6,560 nt of DNA. Source: Fidelibacterota bacterium. Lineage in GTDB: Bacteria; Fidelibacterota; Marinisomatia; Marinisomatales; TCS55. A program made the translations under genes and the position numbers. Positions 5,916 through 6,560 of the stretch are shown here, piece by piece (the stretch's first letter is position 1; the number at the start of each line of letters is the position of its first letter). The notes under the pieces are model-generated. The model was given only the letters and a program-made list of their open reading frames with translations, did not search any database and was not told the DNA's origin. The stretch lies in assembly GCA_002713385.1 (NCBI GenBank), contig PAWC01000006.1, forward strand, positions 13,353 to 19,912. The letters run 5' to 3'.

Positions 5916-6560
5916 TTATTTAAGGTAAGTAATTTTCTGGGTAATATTGCTGGTTGGTAAATTTATATGAATAAAATAAATACCACTGGACAATCCTGAC
6001 GCATCCCATTTATAATAATGATCTCCGGCCATTAGTTTTTCATTTATAATTGTTTCCACCAAATGCCCGGTTATATCGTAAACATGTAGAGACGTGTGAA
6101 CATCTGTTCCTACCTTAAACTGCATGGTTGTGGTGGGGTTAAACGGATTCGGATATATATTCAATATTGAAAATTCATCAGGAATACTGTTTTCATCTAT
6201 AGCTGAAGTTTCATAATCAATGGCTGCCATGACATCAATCACGCCGTAGCCATAATCATTGTCCGGGGAATCAGCATTATCAGCAGTCATCATCATCGCT
6301 TCACGTACTTCCATGGGCGTCCAGTCCGGGTGGGCGCTCAAGATTACGGCGGCGGCACCGCTGACCAGTGGCGCGGATAGTGATGTTCCACTGCCAGTTC
6401 GGTATGAATCGCTATTGGCATTCACACACCACGTTGAAACACCCCGAGCACAGACTTCGGGCTTAATACGGCCGTCATATGTCGGCCCATGGGAACTAAA
6501 ATAAGCGATATCACCTTCACTGTTTACAGCGCCGACAGATATAACAGAATCAGCATCTGC
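5916..6560 (-). CDS. Subtilisin-like (S8) serine protease with T9SS type A sorting domain, C-terminal part
   Basis: The frame is open to the right edge without a stop, so the start lies outside; the visible part is 214 residues. Residues 1-90 of the fragment are the end of an S8 catalytic domain: ADADSVISVGAVNSEG, then YFSSHGPTYDGRIKPEV (family FSSxGPT.DGR.KP), then GTSLSAP with the nucleophile Ser at fragment residue 60 (codon 6383..6381). SAHPDWTPMEVREAMMMTA and YGYGVIDVMAA follow, as is usual near the domain end. The Asp and His of the triad are outside the window. A short linker leads to a T9SS sorting domain at about 132-214: LNIYPNPFNPTTTM, LHVYDITGHLV, YYKWDASGLSSGIYF and a terminal ITYLK. 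The product is expected to be secreted or surface-attached and to degrade proteins. A GTG at 6425 could be mistaken for a start but lies inside the catalytic domain. The 76-bp gap downstream suggests it is transcribed separately from the genes to the left. Confidence 0.95.
   Translation of the reverse strand, partial: ADADSVISVGAVNSEGDIAYFSSHGPTYDGRIKPEVCARGVSTWCVNANSDSYRTGSGTSLSAPLVSGAAAVILSAHPDWTPMEVREAMMMTADNADSPDNDYGYGVIDVMAAIDYETSAIDENSIPDEFSILNIYPNPFNPTTTMQFKVGTDVHTSLHVYDITGHLVETIINEKLMAGDHYYKWDASGLSSGIYFIHINLPTSNITQKITYLK

Noticed and set aside
6259..6504. An 81-codon open frame on the plus strand
   Set aside because: It is antisense to the S8 catalytic region with its GTSLSAP motif and is fully explained as a shadow.

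Overview
The window looks like a piece of a chromosome from an uncultured, moderately AT-rich bacterium of the Fibrobacteres-Chlorobi-Bacteroidetes (FCB) group. The best clue is a pair of neighbouring exported proteins that both end in a type IX secretion (T9SS type A) sorting domain. Each has a YPNPFN motif, a late GIYF motif and a C-terminus ending in (T/I)YLK. The NPFNPTT form is common in Marinimicrobia, Calditrichaeota, KSB1 and Ignavibacteria, so a Marinimicrobia-like lineage is my guess. That placement is inference, since the window holds no rRNA or other phylogenetic marker. No mobile element, tRNA, rRNA or CRISPR array is visible.

All nine recognisable genes lie on the minus strand, so transcription runs from right to left. 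At the right edge is the 3' part of a secreted subtilisin-like (S8) protease with a T9SS tail (5916-6560, open at the window edge). A 76-bp gap follows, holding two back-to-back hairpins. Next comes a 598-residue T9SS-sorted protein with an FnIII-like N-terminal domain (4043-5839). After it come a two-CBS-domain regulator (3485-4024), a predicted outer-membrane-type lipoprotein (2790-3485), an unrecognised 315-residue soluble protein (1822-2769), a metallo-beta-lactamase-fold hydrolase (971-1819), a DUF309 protein (613-978), a small degenerate receiver-like protein (281-610) and the 5' part of endonuclease III, nth (1-281, cut by the left edge).

The eight genes from 5839 leftward are packed with junctions of -8 to +20 nt, including TGATG and TAATG stop/start overlaps, so they can be read as one transcriptional unit. 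It mixes cell-surface, signalling, metabolic and DNA-repair functions. No single pathway is evident, and some of the packing may only reflect a compact genome.

The least ordinary parts are the gap at 5840-5915, the stand-alone receiver-like protein with altered active-site residues, and the unrecognised 315-residue and 598-residue proteins. I see no clear case for a wholly new defence or mobile system here.
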